Of a stretch of DNA of 64,000 nt, positions 35,542 to 44,764 are shown one piece after another. Below the pieces are notes generated by a model. That model saw only the letters and a list, made by a program, of their open reading frames with translations. It was not told where the DNA came from and made no database searches. The DNA lies in assembly GCF_018968705.1 (NCBI RefSeq), contig NZ_CP076668.1:992001-1056000 (forward strand), given 5' to 3'. Numbering within the stretch: the first letter of the stretch is position 1; the number at the start of each line of letters is the position of its first letter. The position numbers and the translations under genes are program-made. This stretch comes from Pseudomonas lijiangensis (GTDB lineage: Bacteria; Pseudomonadota; Gammaproteobacteria; Pseudomonadales; Pseudomonadaceae).

Positions 35542-35830
35542 GCTTGGTTTCCTTGGCGAACGCCGCTTTCTGTTCGGCGCTGGCTTCTTTCTGGTATTGG
35601 GCTTTCCACTCGTTGTACGGCATGCCGTAAACCACTTCGCGTGCCTCGTCGAGGCTGACATCGATCTGTCTTTCGTCTGCGGCGGCCTTGTACCACTTGG
35701 ACAGGCAGTTGCGGCAGAAACCGGAGAGGTTCATCAGGTCGATGTTCTGGACGTCCTTGCGGCTGTCCAGGTGCGCGACCAGACGGCGGAAGGCGGCGGC
35801 TTCAAGTTCGAGGCGTTGTTGCTCGGTCAT
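35534..35830 (-). CDS. DUF1244 domain protein
   Basis: A 98-residue soluble protein starting MTEQQRLELEAAAFRRLVAHL. The family block LMNLSGFCRNCLSKWYKAAA contains a C-x-x-C pair (FCRNC), possibly metal or redox active, and is followed by YGMPYNEWKAQYQKEAS. Function unknown. It overlaps hopJ by 8 bp and lies 40 bp after folM on the same strand, so the three form one transcript. Confidence 0.88.
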   Translation of the reverse strand: MTEQQRLELEAAAFRRLVAHLDSRKDVQNIDLMNLSGFCRNCLSKWYKAAADERQIDVSLDEAREVVYGMPYNEWKAQYQKEASAEQKAAFAKETKHD

Positions 35831-35870
35831 GATGGGCTCTGTTGGCTAGGGATTGAGGGGAGGCAATGAG

Positions 35871-36569
35871 TCATTCACCGGATCTCCCTTTCTTCAGGTG
35901 TCGGCCACCATTGATGACGACACTGCTTCCTGTGGTGTATCGGGCTTCCAGCAAATAGAAGACGGCTTCGATCAAGGGCTCTGCGCCAGGCTCAAATTGC
36001 AGCAGCGCCTTTTTCAGCGTCTGGCGGCGATAGTCTTCGTCGCTGTCCGGCTTGAGGATCAGCAGCCCCGGCAGGATCGCGTTCACGCGAATGTCGGGTG
36101 CGTATTTCTCGGCGAACGACAGCACCATGTTCTGCAGGGCGGCCTTGGTGGCGGCATAGGCAATATGGCTTTTACTGCCGCGAGACGAGGTGTCGTCGCA
36201 GATATGGATGATGTCGGTTTTTTCCGGCCCGGCCAGCAGCTCACCCAGTGCCAGGTTCAAATGGTAAGGCGCTTCGACGTGGAGCCTGAACATGATGTTC
36301 AGGTTTTCCAGGCTGTCGTCCAGCCACAACGAGGCATTGTGGATGATTGCGCGCAGGCCATCGTAGTTGGAGGAGATGTGGTCGATCAGCGCCAGGCGAT
36401 CCTGCTCCACGCCCAGATCAGCCTGAAATTGCACGATATTGGGGTGAGGCGAATGCTCTAGCAGGGTGCGGCTGACACTGATGACGTTATAGCCTGCCTG
36501 TGCCAACTGGATGGCCAGTTCCAGGCCGACTCGCTGGCTGGCGCCGGTTACAAGGATTGTCTTATTCAT
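35871..36569 (-). CDS. folM: Dihydromonapterin reductase FolM
   Basis: A 232-residue short-chain dehydrogenase/reductase. The nucleotide motif ILVTGASQRVGLELAIQLA is at residues 5-23 and the catalytic Tyr/Lys in AYAATKAALQNMVLSFAEKY near 157. The start TGASQRVG is the variant typical of FolM/pteridine reductase rather than the usual TGxxxGxG. FolM makes tetrahydromonapterin, the phenylalanine hydroxylase cofactor, in Pseudomonas. It precedes DUF1244 and hopJ in the same direction. Confidence 0.88.
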   Translation of the reverse strand: MNKTILVTGASQRVGLELAIQLAQAGYNVISVSRTLLEHSPHPNIVQFQADLGVEQDRLALIDHISSNYDGLRAIIHNASLWLDDSLENLNIMFRLHVEAPYHLNLALGELLAGPEKTDIIHICDDTSSRGSKSHIAYAATKAALQNMVLSFAEKYAPDIRVNAILPGLLILKPDSDEDYRRQTLKKALLQFEPGAEPLIEAVFYLLEARYTTGSSVVINGGRHLKKGRSGE

Positions 36570-36684
36570 TCGGTGCAGTTGGCTTCAAGGTTTTTCGAGC
36601 ATGAGACCTGCCCGACTCAAAGGCTCCAGCATAACTGAAGTTGTGCCGGGAGTGCGGGCAAGCTCTTGAAACCGCTGTTTTACA

Positions 36685-37254
36685 TCAATTGCCGCCAACC
36701 GATTTACCTGCCGCTTCAGGCTCGCAAGGCAACTTGTTCAACCAGTCGGCCAGCAGGTGTGTGGACAGCGGAATGAACCAGTAGACCATCAGCGGCGTGA
36801 GAATCAGGGTGCTGATCATGATGCGCGGGGCCAGTTCAAGATGACCGAGCAGCGGCCCCAGCAGGAAATTGAAGATCAACGAGACAGGAAAGAACGCCAG
36901 CCAGATGGCCACCGCCTGTTTCCAGCGGGGTGGACGTTGATTGGCGGCTCCAAACCAGCCATCGATGCCGCTGACCCGGCGCTCCTGTGGCTGGGCAAAA
37001 AGTCCGCTGCCGCGCACCAACCATGAGCGTCGAGAGGCCGAATGCTCCCAGGCGTGCATGGTTTCAGAATCGGCGAAGCGAAAAATGATCTGGAATTCAT
37101 CGTCTCCCGGCGGAGGCGCCAGGACACCGGAGCCCAGATATCCGGGAAAATCGGTAGCAAGTTGTTCGCCTTCGTGCAGCCAGGTCATGAGTTCCTGGTA
37201 ACGCCCATGGGCAACGCGGCGTGCAACCATCAAGGTGACGGGTGGGGTAGACAT
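36685..37254 (-). CDS. Antibiotic-biosynthesis monooxygenase-domain membrane protein
   Basis: A 189-residue protein with an N-terminal ABM/dabb-like domain (VTLMVARRVAHGRYQELMTW to about residue 90), then a linker, and two C-terminal transmembrane helices (AVAIWLAFFPVSLIFNFLLG and IMISTLILTPLMVYWFIPLS). This fusion is common in Proteobacteria and has unknown substrate; the ABM part may bind quinone-like compounds at the membrane. Start ATG 37254. Confidence 0.82.
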   Translation of the reverse strand: MSTPPVTLMVARRVAHGRYQELMTWLHEGEQLATDFPGYLGSGVLAPPPGDDEFQIIFRFADSETMHAWEHSASRRSWLVRGSGLFAQPQERRVSGIDGWFGAANQRPPRWKQAVAIWLAFFPVSLIFNFLLGPLLGHLELAPRIMISTLILTPLMVYWFIPLSTHLLADWLNKLPCEPEAAGKSVGGN

Positions 37255-37403
37255 TGTGTATCTCCGATAGACGAGTGAGATTCCCGGATAGGGAAGTCAC
37301 ATGACACGGCTCCGGGGTGGTGGGGCTGTGTCAGCTTCGATTTGAAACAAGCAAGGATTGTTCCTGAAAACGCGGCGAGAAGCTATCGGTGCAGTGGGAG
37401 GTA

Positions 37404-38009
37404 TTAACGGTGCATGGTGGGGTGCAGGCGTTGATGCTGTTTGTGCAGGTAGCGCAGCAAGCGTTCGGAGTCTTCCTTGTTGTCCTGATTCAATCGATAA
37501 GCGCCAAAGCCATTGGTGGTCATACGAACCAGAGTTCCCATCAGGGGAATCGGGGCGTCGCCAGACGGGCTGAACCAGGCGCTGAACTGCCTGGGCGGCT
37601 TTTTCGGTTTGCGGTATTCGAGTAGGACACCCTTGGACGAAATCTCATGAACCCAGAGTGAGGTCAGTGCGCCTTTTTCGGTCTCCAGGGCAATGGGCTC
37701 AGGCAGGGTCAGGCGCCAGGGTCGAACCTGCGGGCCTTCTTCAAAAATGGTCGGCGTGCCCAGCTCCAGATGCAGGGCATGGAATTCATCCTCGACCAGA
37801 TGCAGAGGGAAATTCATCTGCTGATCTTCGAACTGGGCGTGGAGCGTCACTTGTTCATGGGCTGCCAGGCGAGTCAGCAGGTTCTGTATCTGCACGCCAC
37901 CATTCACAATCAGACTGCGCGTGCTGTCACGCACGTTGAGCCTGGGGTTGTGCTGCATGCTCTGGATGAAATCCAGTTCAGCCTGGGTGAGGATGGAGTC
38001 GGGTTGCAT
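37404..38009 (-). CDS. PilZ-domain protein (YcgR-like)
   Basis: A 201-residue protein with a YcgR-N-type N-terminal region (RSLIVNGGVQIQNLLTRLAA) and a C-terminal PilZ-like domain: VRPWRLTLPEPIAL near residue 94 and WVHEISSKGVLLEY near 120, where the c-di-GMP motif D/N-x-S-x-x-G reads EISSKG. The RxxxR motif is not in its classic form, so c-di-GMP binding is likely but unproven. Start ATG 38009 begins MQPDSILTQAELDF; the frame is open to 38093. It may act as a flagellar brake. Confidence 0.75.
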   Translation of the reverse strand: MQPDSILTQAELDFIQSMQHNPRLNVRDSTRSLIVNGGVQIQNLLTRLAAHEQVTLHAQFEDQQMNFPLHLVEDEFHALHLELGTPTIFEEGPQVRPWRLTLPEPIALETEKGALTSLWVHEISSKGVLLEYRKPKKPPRQFSAWFSPSGDAPIPLMGTLVRMTTNGFGAYRLNQDNKEDSERLLRYLHKQHQRLHPTMHR

Positions 38010-38214
38010 GGCGAACTCGAACGGAACAGTGGACGATAAGGAAAAAGACCGTAAATTCCTTTTTCTGTTCTGACCATTCGTCAGTCTTTTCAAAATCTTT
38101 TCCCGAAAATTTTGCAGGAGGTCTGGGGATAGACTACCGCTGCAAAATGCAAAGTCAGTCGCAGGACCGATAAGGCATAATGTCCGACTCTTTTACTCTG
38201 CCACAGGATTTGTC

Positions 38215-38667
38215 ATGAGAGTCGCTATCATTTCCGGCTCGGTCTATGGATCGGCCGAAGAGGTTGCCCGTCATGCAGGCGCGATTCTGCGCAATGCGGG
38301 CCACGAACCCTTGTATAACTCGCGCATCACACTGGCCGAGTTGCAGGCTTTCGAGCCTCAGGCCCTGCTGGCCGTGACCTCGACCACAGGAATGGGCGAA
38401 CTGCCTGACAACATCCTGCCTCTTTATTCACAACTGCGCGATGTCCTGCCGGCCTTTCTGAGAGGTTTGCCTGCCGGTGTGATTGCCCTGGGCGATGCCA
38501 GTTATGGCGATACTTTCTGTGGTGGCGGTGAGCAGATCCGCGAGTTGTTCGCCGAACTGGGTGCCGTCGAAGTACAGGAAATGCTGCGTCTGGATGCGAG
38601 CGAAAGCGTCACGCCGGAAAGCGATGCCGAGCCTTGGCTGGCGGAATTCATCAAGCATCTGGGTTAA
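38215..38667 (+). CDS. MioC-like flavodoxin
   Basis: A 150-residue short-chain flavodoxin. The FMN phosphate loop is SGSVYGSAEEVARHAG near residues 7-22. The flavin-contact loops are TSTTGMGELPDNILPLY near 60 and LGDASYGDTFCGGGEQ near 92. Such proteins donate electrons to cytochrome P450s or biotin synthase. ATG 38215 is the start; an intrinsic terminator follows 7 bp after the stop. Confidence 0.88.
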   Translation: MRVAIISGSVYGSAEEVARHAGAILRNAGHEPLYNSRITLAELQAFEPQALLAVTSTTGMGELPDNILPLYSQLRDVLPAFLRGLPAGVIALGDASYGDTFCGGGEQIRELFAELGAVEVQEMLRLDASESVTPESDAEPWLAEFIKHLG

Positions 38668-38673
38668 AGGATG

Positions 38674-38714
38674 AGGCACTGCAATATTCATGTATTCCAG
38701 TGCCTTTTCTTTTT
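38674..38714 (+). terminator. Intrinsic terminator after the MioC-like gene
   Basis: AGGCACTG / CAGTGCCT stem with a 16-base loop, then TTTTCTTTTT. Confidence 0.85.
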
Positions 38715-38834
38715 GAGCTGTAAGGCATTTGTATTCAATAAGTAGGACGCGGCTGGATTTTTATCCCGCTATTCATTGATTCCCACCAGCTCCGATATTC
38801 AAAGAGTGTCCACTCAATGAATAAGGAGTTTCAA

Positions 38835-39386
38835 ATGCCAAGGCCTGTCGTTGGTAACTTGCCCCAACTGGTTGTAAAAACACCTCCCATTCAAAACACC
38901 GCCAAGAGCCAAAAGCACGAAATCAGCAAGATCCTGAACGAGGTCACCGGCACGAATCTTGGTGCTATCAGTCTGCTGACGATGGAAAAGAGAAAGATGA
39001 AGCCGCTGTTCAAGGGCTTCAATCCCGAGCAGATCACGCCCAGGGAACTGAGCAAAGCGGGCATGCGGCTGTTTAACGGTGGCCTCATCGATAATCACAC
39101 GGCAGAACTCTTGAGCCGGGCAGGAGACGAGTTCGACAAGAAGGGCGAAGTTGTAAACCCGGACAAGGAAATCAATGCGCTGGAGTTCTTCGCCGAGCGA
39201 ATTGCCGAGATGAAAAGCAAGGCCTTGATGGGCGATCCTTATTCACAGATTCTGCTGCCCGATTACGTCAAGGCTATCCATGTCCTCCAGAACCTCTACA
39301 CCTTCGCAAGTACCGGAGAGAGCATGGAAATGCGGAAACTCCGGGAGGCAGAGAAAGACAGCAGACCGCCCTTGATTCGTGAGTGA
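38835..39386 (+). CDS. Unknown soluble protein
   Basis: A 183-residue hydrophilic protein without signal peptide or known domain. It starts MPRPVVGNLPQLVVKTPP. The middle is helical and charged, with GMRLFNGGLIDNHTAELLSR near residue 75 and INALEFFAERIAEMKSKALM near 115. ATG 38835 is preferred: AAGGAG is seven bases upstream, while the in-frame ATG 38817 has no ribosome site. It sits alone between the MioC-like gene and SirB1, AT-rich in its 5' region. Origin by insertion is possible. Confidence 0.6.
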   Translation: MPRPVVGNLPQLVVKTPPIQNTAKSQKHEISKILNEVTGTNLGAISLLTMEKRKMKPLFKGFNPEQITPRELSKAGMRLFNGGLIDNHTAELLSRAGDEFDKKGEVVNPDKEINALEFFAERIAEMKSKALMGDPYSQILLPDYVKAIHVLQNLYTFASTGESMEMRKLREAEKDSRPPLIRE

Positions 39387-39401
39387 CACATCAGGCTCCG
39401 A

Positions 39402-40205
39402 TCAATGAAACGCGCTGCTGGGTGGTAACTGATTCAGCCTTTCCACTACTTTGAGGCGTTGCACAGGATCGTTACTCAGCAGCAGTGCATGCTCCAGATC
39501 GAAGCGTTCGGCCTGCGGACATTCCAGTGCCTGATACAGGCCGGCGCGGGCCAGATGATCGTGGCTGGTGGCCTGGCCCAGTTCGACGATCCGGTCGGCA
39601 TCCTTGAGCGATGCCATGAAGTCGTCATTGACCAGATGCAGATGCCGCAGGTTGCGTGACATACGCTGCAACATACCCAGCGGCGTGGCCTGTGCCATGT
39701 GTTCGACCCGCAATTGCATGTCCGGCCCGAACTGACGCGTCAGCAGTTCGCGGCAATCCTTGGGGTATAGCCGGCGTCCACTGCAAGGGTCCAGCAGATG
39801 ATCGGCGCCCGGTACGCGCAGCAGGAAATGTCCGGGGAAATTGATGCCTTCAAGGGTGATGCCCAGGCGTCTGGCCAGCTCCATGGCGATCAATGCAATG
39901 CCCAGCGGCTGACCCTGGCGACGTTGCAGGATCCTGTGCAGCAAGGCCGATTCCGGTTTGGGAGGGTTCCAGTCGTCCTGTTGGAAACCCAGGCTGTTGA
40001 GTTGACGCAGCAATGGCTGAGCCAGCTCATTGGCAGGCAAGACCGGCAGCGCAGCATTGAGTTGGCGCTGCAACTGATCGACCTCTTCTGCCACCAGATG
40101 AGGCTGAAACTGCGATTCATGTTCGGCCGAAATCCATAACGCGGCCTCGAACACCGAGGGCGGTGTACGCTGCAGGCACGCCAGGCAGTTCTGTCGTGGA
40201 GTCAT
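39402..40205 (-). CDS. SirB1/transglutaminase-like family protein
   Basis: A 267-residue soluble protein of the SirB1 (YchA) family: an N-terminal helical region, the RRQGQPLGIALIAMELARRL block, GINFPGHFLLRVPG and a C-terminal TPR-like region (QATSHDHLARAGLYQALECP). E. coli YchA is encoded by the prfA-linked locus; function unclear. Start ATG 40205 (MTPRQNCLACLQRTPP); the frame is open to 40250. It is divergent from the leucine dehydrogenase gene. Confidence 0.82.
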   Translation of the reverse strand: MTPRQNCLACLQRTPPSVFEAALWISAEHESQFQPHLVAEEVDQLQRQLNAALPVLPANELAQPLLRQLNSLGFQQDDWNPPKPESALLHRILQRRQGQPLGIALIAMELARRLGITLEGINFPGHFLLRVPGADHLLDPCSGRRLYPKDCRELLTRQFGPDMQLRVEHMAQATPLGMLQRMSRNLRHLHLVNDDFMASLKDADRIVELGQATSHDHLARAGLYQALECPQAERFDLEHALLLSNDPVQRLKVVERLNQLPPSSAFH

Positions 40206-40373
40206 TGGCCACTCCGTGTGGGCTCGTTCGTCTGAAACACTCACAACCATGCTTCTTTTAAACCTGGCCGCAGGTTTCGTCCAGCGTCGCTTGCATATGC
40301 CTGAATGGTCGGTCGCTTTCCTGGCCAGCGCCTATACTCGCTTTACAAACAAGAACCGGGGAGCACCATTAAA

Positions 40374-41396
40374 ATGTTTGCTCTCATGCAGCGGTCGCGT
40401 ACCGAAGCACTTCATCTGGTCAGTGACCCGCAAACAGGTCTCAAGGCCGTCATCGCGATTCATAACAGCCGTATGGGGCCGGCTCTGGGAGGTTGTCGTT
40501 ATCTGACCTATCCAGATGAAGAGAGCGCCATTGAAGATGCTATTCAATTGGCAAGGAGCATGAGCTACAAGGCGGTTCTTGCCGGTTTGCCGCTGGGTGG
40601 TGGCAAGGCGGTGATCATGCGGCCTTCGCAAATTTACAGCCGCGCAGCCATCTTTGAATCCTTTGGCCGTTTCATTGAAACCCTGGACGGTCGTTACATC
40701 ACGGCTGTGGACAGCGGCACTTCCAGCGAAGACATGGATTGCGTGGCCATGCACACCCGGCATGTCACCAGCACCAGCGAATCGGGAGATCCGTCACCTT
40801 ATACCGCCATGGGCGTTTTCGCCGGTATCCGGGCCACAGCCATGGCGCGTCTGGGCAGCGACAATCTCGAAGGCCTGCGCGTGGCGATCCAGGGCCTGGG
40901 CCACGTGGGCTACGCGCTGGCTGAAATGCTGCATGCGGCAGGTGCCGATCTGCTGGTCAGTGATATGGACAGCGGCAAGGTGCAACTGGCGATGGAACAG
41001 TTCGGTGCCCATCCCATTGCGTGCGAAGCCTTGATGAGCACACCTTGCGACATCCTGGCGCCCTGCGCCCTGGGCAACGCCCTCAATTGCCAGAGTGTGC
41101 CGCAACTGCGCTGCGCGGCAGTGGCCGGTGCTGCCAACAACCAATTGAGCAGCCTGCAGGTCGCCGAGCAACTGGAAGCTCGCGGCATTCTTTATGCGCC
41201 GGACTATGTCATCAACTCCGGCGGCCTCATTTATGTGGCCCTTAAACATAAAGGAGAAAATCAGAACGCTATCACCGCGCATCTTTTACGAATCGGACTA
41301 CGATTGACGGAGGTGTATGCCCATTCACAGGCCGAAAAACGCTCACCCGCGTGTATCGCCGATGCGTTGGCAGAACGCCTGCTGAATGTCGAATGA
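40374..41396 (+). CDS. ldh: Leucine dehydrogenase (Glu/Leu/Phe/Val family)
   Basis: A 340-residue NAD-dependent deaminase of branched-chain amino acids. The substrate loop HNSRMGPALGGCRYLTYP near 33-50 and the catalytic lysines in GLPLGGGKAVIM near 75 are as in the family. The Rossmann motif VAIQGLGHVGYALAEML is near 172. Start ATG 40374 has a GGGGAG ribosome site. Directly followed by a 2-oxoacid dehydrogenase operon in the same direction, it may feed deaminated 2-oxo acids into that complex (inference). Confidence 0.9.
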   Translation: MFALMQRSRTEALHLVSDPQTGLKAVIAIHNSRMGPALGGCRYLTYPDEESAIEDAIQLARSMSYKAVLAGLPLGGGKAVIMRPSQIYSRAAIFESFGRFIETLDGRYITAVDSGTSSEDMDCVAMHTRHVTSTSESGDPSPYTAMGVFAGIRATAMARLGSDNLEGLRVAIQGLGHVGYALAEMLHAAGADLLVSDMDSGKVQLAMEQFGAHPIACEALMSTPCDILAPCALGNALNCQSVPQLRCAAVAGAANNQLSSLQVAEQLEARGILYAPDYVINSGGLIYVALKHKGENQNAITAHLLRIGLRLTEVYAHSQAEKRSPACIADALAERLLNVE

Positions 41397-41490
41397 TGGC
41401 CCACCATCCCGGAGCCGTTCGACCTGATCTTCGCCGCCAAAAGCAGCGATTCATGATCACCACGCATACCCCGCGTGACTGGAGTAGCGA

Positions 41491-42588
41491 ATGTCTAACA
41501 AGATCAAGCTTGCGTATACCCGTTACCTGGCCCCCGACGGTCGCTTGACCGGAGAGCTTCCTCCTTGGGCCGATGACTTCAATCTGCTGACACGCCTTTA
41601 TCGGCAAATGGTCCTCACCCGGCTGTTCGACCAGAAAGCCGTCGCCCTGCAGCGCACCGGCCGTATCGGCACCTATGCGCCGACCCTTGGCCAGGAAGCC
41701 ATCGGTGTCGCCATCGGCAGCCTGATGCATCCCGAAGACGTACTGGTTCCCTATTACCGCGACACCGCCGTGCAATTGATGCGGGGCGTGCGCATGGAAG
41801 AAATCCTTCTTTACTGGGGCGGAGACGAGCGAGGCAGTGCCTATGCCGAACCTGCCGTGGCCCAGGACTTTCCCCTGTGCGTGCCGATTGCGACCCAGGC
41901 CCTGCATGCCTGCGGTGTGGCCAGTGCGTTCAAGATCAGGGGCGAGCATCGCGTGGCCGTCACCACCTGTGGCGATGGCGCGACCAGCAAGGGCGACTTT
42001 CTCGAAGCCCTCAATGTGGCGGGCGCCTGGCAATTGCCGGTGGTCTTCGTCGTCAACAACAACCAATGGGCGATTTCCGTTCCCCGGCGCATCCAGTGCG
42101 GCGCGCCGACCCTGGCTCAGAAAGCCATCGGAGCGGGCTTCCATGGCGAACAGGTCGACGGAAACGACATCGTCGCTGTCTACGACCGCATGCAGATTGC
42201 CCTCGAACGGGCACGCAAAGGCAAAGGGCCGGTGTTGCTCGAATGCCTGAGTTACCGACTGGGCGACCACACCACCGCCGACGACGCGACCCGCTATCGC
42301 TCCGGCGAAGAGGTCAAGCAGGCCTGGCTGGAAGAGCCGGTCAAACGCCTGCAGTCCTACATGGTCAGCCAGGGCGTGTGGGATGAAGGACGCGAGCAGA
42401 CCCTGATCAGCGAGTGTCAGGGCCTGGTGCAAATCGCGGTGGACGTGTTTGAAAGCACCGGCACCCAGTCTCCCGAGTCCGTCATGCAACACGTCTACGC
42501 CAAATGGCCGGACGCGCTGGCGGAACAGCATGAGTGGTTCATGGAACGTGCTGCACGGCGTGTCGGAGGTGATCATCATGGCCAATGA
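41491..42588 (+). CDS. 2-oxoacid (pyruvate/branched-chain) dehydrogenase E1 alpha
   Basis: A 365-residue E1alpha subunit that, with E1beta, decarboxylates a 2-oxo acid using thiamine diphosphate. The ThDP motif starts GDGATSKGDFLEALNVAGAW near residue 165 and ends VVNNNQWAIS near 188. The phosphorylation-loop-like segment LGDHTTADDATRY is near 257. It is close to Gram-positive-type PDH E1alpha. It overlaps E1beta by 11 bp. No E3 is in the cluster. Neighbouring leucine dehydrogenase suggests branched-chain oxo acids as substrates. Confidence 0.9.
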   Translation: MSNKIKLAYTRYLAPDGRLTGELPPWADDFNLLTRLYRQMVLTRLFDQKAVALQRTGRIGTYAPTLGQEAIGVAIGSLMHPEDVLVPYYRDTAVQLMRGVRMEEILLYWGGDERGSAYAEPAVAQDFPLCVPIATQALHACGVASAFKIRGEHRVAVTTCGDGATSKGDFLEALNVAGAWQLPVVFVVNNNQWAISVPRRIQCGAPTLAQKAIGAGFHGEQVDGNDIVAVYDRMQIALERARKGKGPVLLECLSYRLGDHTTADDATRYRSGEEVKQAWLEEPVKRLQSYMVSQGVWDEGREQTLISECQGLVQIAVDVFESTGTQSPESVMQHVYAKWPDALAEQHEWFMERAARRVGGDHHGQ

Positions 42589-43564
42589 AAAAGTCAGCCT
42601 GCTGGAAGCCGTGAACCTGGCGATGCACCGGGCCATGGCCGAAGACGAAAACGTCGTGGTGCTGGGTGAAGACGTCGGCGTCAATGGCGGTGTATTCCGC
42701 GCTACTCAAGGTTTGCGTGACAGCTTCGGCTTCAAGCGAGTGATCGATTCGCCCCTGGCGGAAACCATGCTCGGCGGCCTGGTGGTCGGCATGGCGGCGC
42801 AGGGTTTGAAACCGGTGGTTGAAATCCAGTTCATGGGTTTCATCTATGCCGCCATGGAACACCTGGTTTCCCACGCCAGCCGCATCCGCAATCGCACCCG
42901 CGGGCGTCTTTCCTGCCCGATGGTGCTGCGTACGCCCATGGGCGCGGGGATTCGTGCTCCCGAACATCACAGCGAAAGCACCGAGGCCATGTTCGCGCAT
43001 GTGCCAGGCCTGCGAGTCGTCATTCCGTCGTCACCTGCCCGCGCCTACGGATTGTTGCTGGCGGCCATCGACGATCCCGATCCGGTAATCTTCCTGGAGC
43101 CGACCCGGCTCTATCGCATGAACCCGCAACCCCTTGTCGATGACGGCAAGCGCCTGCCGCTGGACAGCTGTTTCACCTTGCGTGAAGGCAGCGACATCAC
43201 CCTGATCAGTTGGGGCGCCAGCGTTCATGAAACCTTGCAGGCGGCCAGTGCGCTGGCCGAGCGAGGCGTCTCGGCAGAAGTCATCGATGTGGCCTGCGTC
43301 AAACCTCTGGACCTCGACACCCTTGAAGCCTCGGTGCGCAAGACCGGTCGCTGCGTGATCATCCACGAAGCGCCGCGTTCATGTGCCGTCGGTTCTGAAA
43401 TCGCCGCCAGCCTTTATGAGCGGGCCTTCATGGATCTGCAGGCACCCATCCAGCGTGTCACTGCCCCGGATATTCCACCGCCGTTGTACCGGCTGGAACA
43501 GCTCTATATCCCGGCAGTGGAAGACATTCTGCATGCCTGCGACACCGTGCTCGATTTCGCCTGA
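42578..43564 (+). CDS. 2-oxoacid dehydrogenase E1 beta
   Basis: A 328-residue E1beta, the second half of the ThDP site. The start is MANEKVSLLEAVNLAMHRAM, with the glutamate in VVVLGEDVGVNGGVFRATQG. The C-terminal transketolase part holds VIDVACVKPLDLDTLEASVR and IIHEAPRSCAVGSEIAAS. ATG 42578 is inside the E1alpha end (11-bp overlap); an upstream open frame to 42449 is ignored. Confidence 0.92.
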   Translation: MANEKVSLLEAVNLAMHRAMAEDENVVVLGEDVGVNGGVFRATQGLRDSFGFKRVIDSPLAETMLGGLVVGMAAQGLKPVVEIQFMGFIYAAMEHLVSHASRIRNRTRGRLSCPMVLRTPMGAGIRAPEHHSESTEAMFAHVPGLRVVIPSSPARAYGLLLAAIDDPDPVIFLEPTRLYRMNPQPLVDDGKRLPLDSCFTLREGSDITLISWGASVHETLQAASALAERGVSAEVIDVACVKPLDLDTLEASVRKTGRCVIIHEAPRSCAVGSEIAASLYERAFMDLQAPIQRVTAPDIPPPLYRLEQLYIPAVEDILHACDTVLDFA

Positions 43565-43582
43565 CGCCCAAGGAGGCTTGCG

Positions 43583-44686
43583 ATGAAATATTTCAAACTG
43601 CCCGATCTGGGCGAAGGTCTGCAAGAAGCGGAAGTGGTCCAGTGGCACATCAAGGAAGGTGACACCGTGCGTGCCGATCAACTGGTGGTTTCGGTGGAAA
43701 CCGCCAAGGCCATCGTCGATATTCCCGCGCCTTATGACGGCGTGGTCGCCAAACTGTTTGGCGGTGATGGCGATGTCCTGCATGTGGGTGAACCCCTGAT
43801 GGCCTTTGAAGGCGAGGGCGATGCCGGCACTGTCGTCGGGCGTCTTGAAGGCGGCGGCAGCCAGGACGATCAGTTCTGTGTCGGCGCTGCGCCTTCGACC
43901 CGTGAACACCTGTCTGTAAAAGCCACGCCTGCCGTTCGCCAACTGGCCCGGCAACTGGGTATCGAACTCAATGCTCTGACGGGCTCAGGCAATAACGGCC
44001 TGATCACCCGCGCCGATGTCGAGCGTGCAGCACAGGTCGAACGCGATCGTTTTGGTGGTCAGCGTCTGCGCGGTGTGCGGCGCAGTATGGCGCTGAACAT
44101 GGCCAAGTCCCATGCCGAAGTGGTGCCGGTGACGATCTTTGGTGACGCTGACCTGCATCGCTGGGCGCAGGCCCGTGACCCATTGATCCGCCTGGGCAAG
44201 GCCATGGCCGAAGCCTGCAAGGTGGAGCCGGTGCTCAATAGCTGGTTCGACGGCAAATCCCTGTCGATCAAACAGCATGAAACCCTCAACCTGGGCATCG
44301 CCGTCGACACACCCGATGGCTTGTTCGTACCGGTGCTTCGCGATGTCGGCAACCGCAGTGCGGCTGACCTGAAAGAGGGCATGAGTCGCTTGCGCGCCGA
44401 TGTGAAAGCCCGCTCAATCCCGCCACAGGAAATGATGGGCGCAACCATCACCCTGTCCAACTTCGGCACCCTGTTCGGGCGCTACGCCAACCCGATCGTC
44501 GTACCGCCGCAAGTGGCAATCATTGGTGCAGGAGGGATTCGTGAAGAGCCGGTGGCCATGAACGGGGAGGTTGTAATCCACCCGATCCTGCCGCTGTCAC
44601 TGACCTTCGATCATCGGGCCGTGACGGGAGGTGAAGCCGCACGGTTCTTTAAAGCGCTGGTGGATGAACTGGAGAAACCGGAATGA
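43583..44686 (+). CDS. 2-oxoacid dehydrogenase E2 (dihydrolipoyl acyltransferase)
   Basis: A 367-residue E2. One lipoyl domain has its lysine in SVETAKAIVDIPAP (near 43). An E3/E1-binding domain (ATPAVRQLARQLGIELNALT, near 115) precedes the catalytic domain (GVRRSMALNMAKSH onward). The catalytic motif reads DHRAVTGG where many E2s have DHRxxDG, so the usual Asp is Thr, a known variant subfamily. ATG 43583 has a perfect AGGAGG site. Followed by a REP. No lipoamide dehydrogenase is encoded here. Confidence 0.9.
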   Translation: MKYFKLPDLGEGLQEAEVVQWHIKEGDTVRADQLVVSVETAKAIVDIPAPYDGVVAKLFGGDGDVLHVGEPLMAFEGEGDAGTVVGRLEGGGSQDDQFCVGAAPSTREHLSVKATPAVRQLARQLGIELNALTGSGNNGLITRADVERAAQVERDRFGGQRLRGVRRSMALNMAKSHAEVVPVTIFGDADLHRWAQARDPLIRLGKAMAEACKVEPVLNSWFDGKSLSIKQHETLNLGIAVDTPDGLFVPVLRDVGNRSAADLKEGMSRLRADVKARSIPPQEMMGATITLSNFGTLFGRYANPIVVPPQVAIIGAGGIREEPVAMNGEVVIHPILPLSLTFDHRAVTGGEAARFFKALVDELEKPE

Positions 44687-44700
44687 TGGAGGTGTAGTTT

Positions 44701-44755
44701 TTCGCGAATGAATTGGCTCCCACTAAAAACCTGTGGAAGCGAATTCATTCGCGAA
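44701..44755. repeat. REP inverted repeat, family A
   Basis: TTCGCGAATGAATTGGCTCCCAC and GTGGAAGCGAATTCATTCGCGAA, imperfect by two bases, between E2 and yebG. Confidence 0.85.
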
Positions 44756-44764
44756 CCCCCGATT

